DNA from: Macrothele yani
Lineage: Eukaryota; Arthropoda; Arachnida; Araneae; Macrothelidae
Assembly (NCBI GenBank): GCA_039090855.1
Contig: CM076997.1
Span: 159,866,709 to 159,930,708, forward strand
Direction of reading: 5' to 3'
Length of the DNA: 64,000 nt
Program-made: the position numbers and the translations under genes
Part shown: positions 63,778 through 64,000 of the stretch, piece after piece
Layout: each line of letters opens with the position of its first letter
How positions within the stretch are numbered: the first letter of the stretch is position 1
The notes under the pieces: generated by a model
Database searches by the model: none
What the model was told of the DNA's origin: nothing
Seen by the model: the letters and a program-made list of their open reading frames with translations, nothing else

Positions 63778-64000
63778 AAACTGTCGCGAACCAAAATTAA
63801 CAACGATTTTACTGTGAAAGAATTTCAAAAATTCCGCTCATCGTTGAATGTTGCATCATACTCTTTTCAAAACAGAATGCTGTACCACATAATTATTTTC
63901 CTTTAAATAAATTCGTTTTGACGAAAAGAAAAGTCACGGGAATCTTGAAGATCCCATTTCCAAATAAGATCTTCTTGAAAGGTGAAATGTGCATATGCCA
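63778..64000. other. window end, nothing seen
   Basis: AT-rich flank of the Tc1 element up to the window edge. Confidence 0.5.

Overview
This window looks like repeat-dominated intergenic DNA of an animal nuclear genome, most probably an arthropod. I find no prokaryotic signals (no operons, no Shine-Dalgarno-led gene rows, no rRNA) and no host protein-coding gene I can support. Almost every recognisable coding stretch belongs to a mobile element: at least a dozen Tc1-like or mariner DNA transposons, hAT relics and hAT-type MITEs, two kinds of LINE (a Tx1/L1-like element with a separate gag-like ORF1, and RTE-like elements), a tRNA-derived SINE family, foldback elements, and many minisatellites. 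The transposase styles (DD34E Tc1 and DD34D mariner) are typical of arthropods. A chelicerate is possible but the sequence alone does not decide it.

Layout. 1-4 kb: CT-rich minisatellite, a Tc3-like relic and an RTE relic. 4.3-8.2 kb: a hAT relic with a 502-bp LTR miniature element inside it, phrase-like repeats on both sides and a large foldback. 8.5-10.1 kb: a Tc1 element with one stop codon. 11.9-15.4 kb: a foldback abutting a Tc1 element that carries a SINE, then a mariner with clean TIRs. 15.5-16.8 kb: a tandem-repeat element with a second copy at 43.6-44.1 kb. 17.4-23.6 kb: a roughly 6-kb LINE sitting inside a SINE. 23.8-25.1 kb: a hAT MITE containing a long-TIR mariner-like deletion derivative. 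26-33 kb: small repeats and two Tc1 relics. 34.5-35.1 kb: a second copy of the LTR miniature element. 35.6-40.9 kb: Tc1 elements, two of which contain internal minisatellite expansions. 41-46 kb: a hAT relic and a tandem array carrying CTCF-like motifs. 46.7-51.9 kb: Tc1 elements with nested hAT and RTE pieces. 52.9-64 kb: more Tc1 copies, direct repeats, a hAT MITE, a GA-rich satellite and a decayed RTE-like LINE.

Three things stand out. (1) Two independent copies (4845-5346 and 34506-35095) of a terminal-repeat miniature retroelement have LTRs that each contain a complete 72-nt tRNA-like cloverleaf with A and B boxes. Both have 4-bp target duplications, a position-correct primer-binding site and a purine tract. 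This is the best candidate for an undescribed system. (2) A tandem array at 44.15-45.48 kb repeats a CTCF-core-like motif about every 150 bp. (3) Two different Tc1 elements have turned different parts of themselves into long tandem arrays, one multiplying its TIR and C-terminus, the other its transposase DNA-binding segment.

Coordinates of decayed elements are by eye. Element ends marked by TIRs and target duplications are the most reliable.
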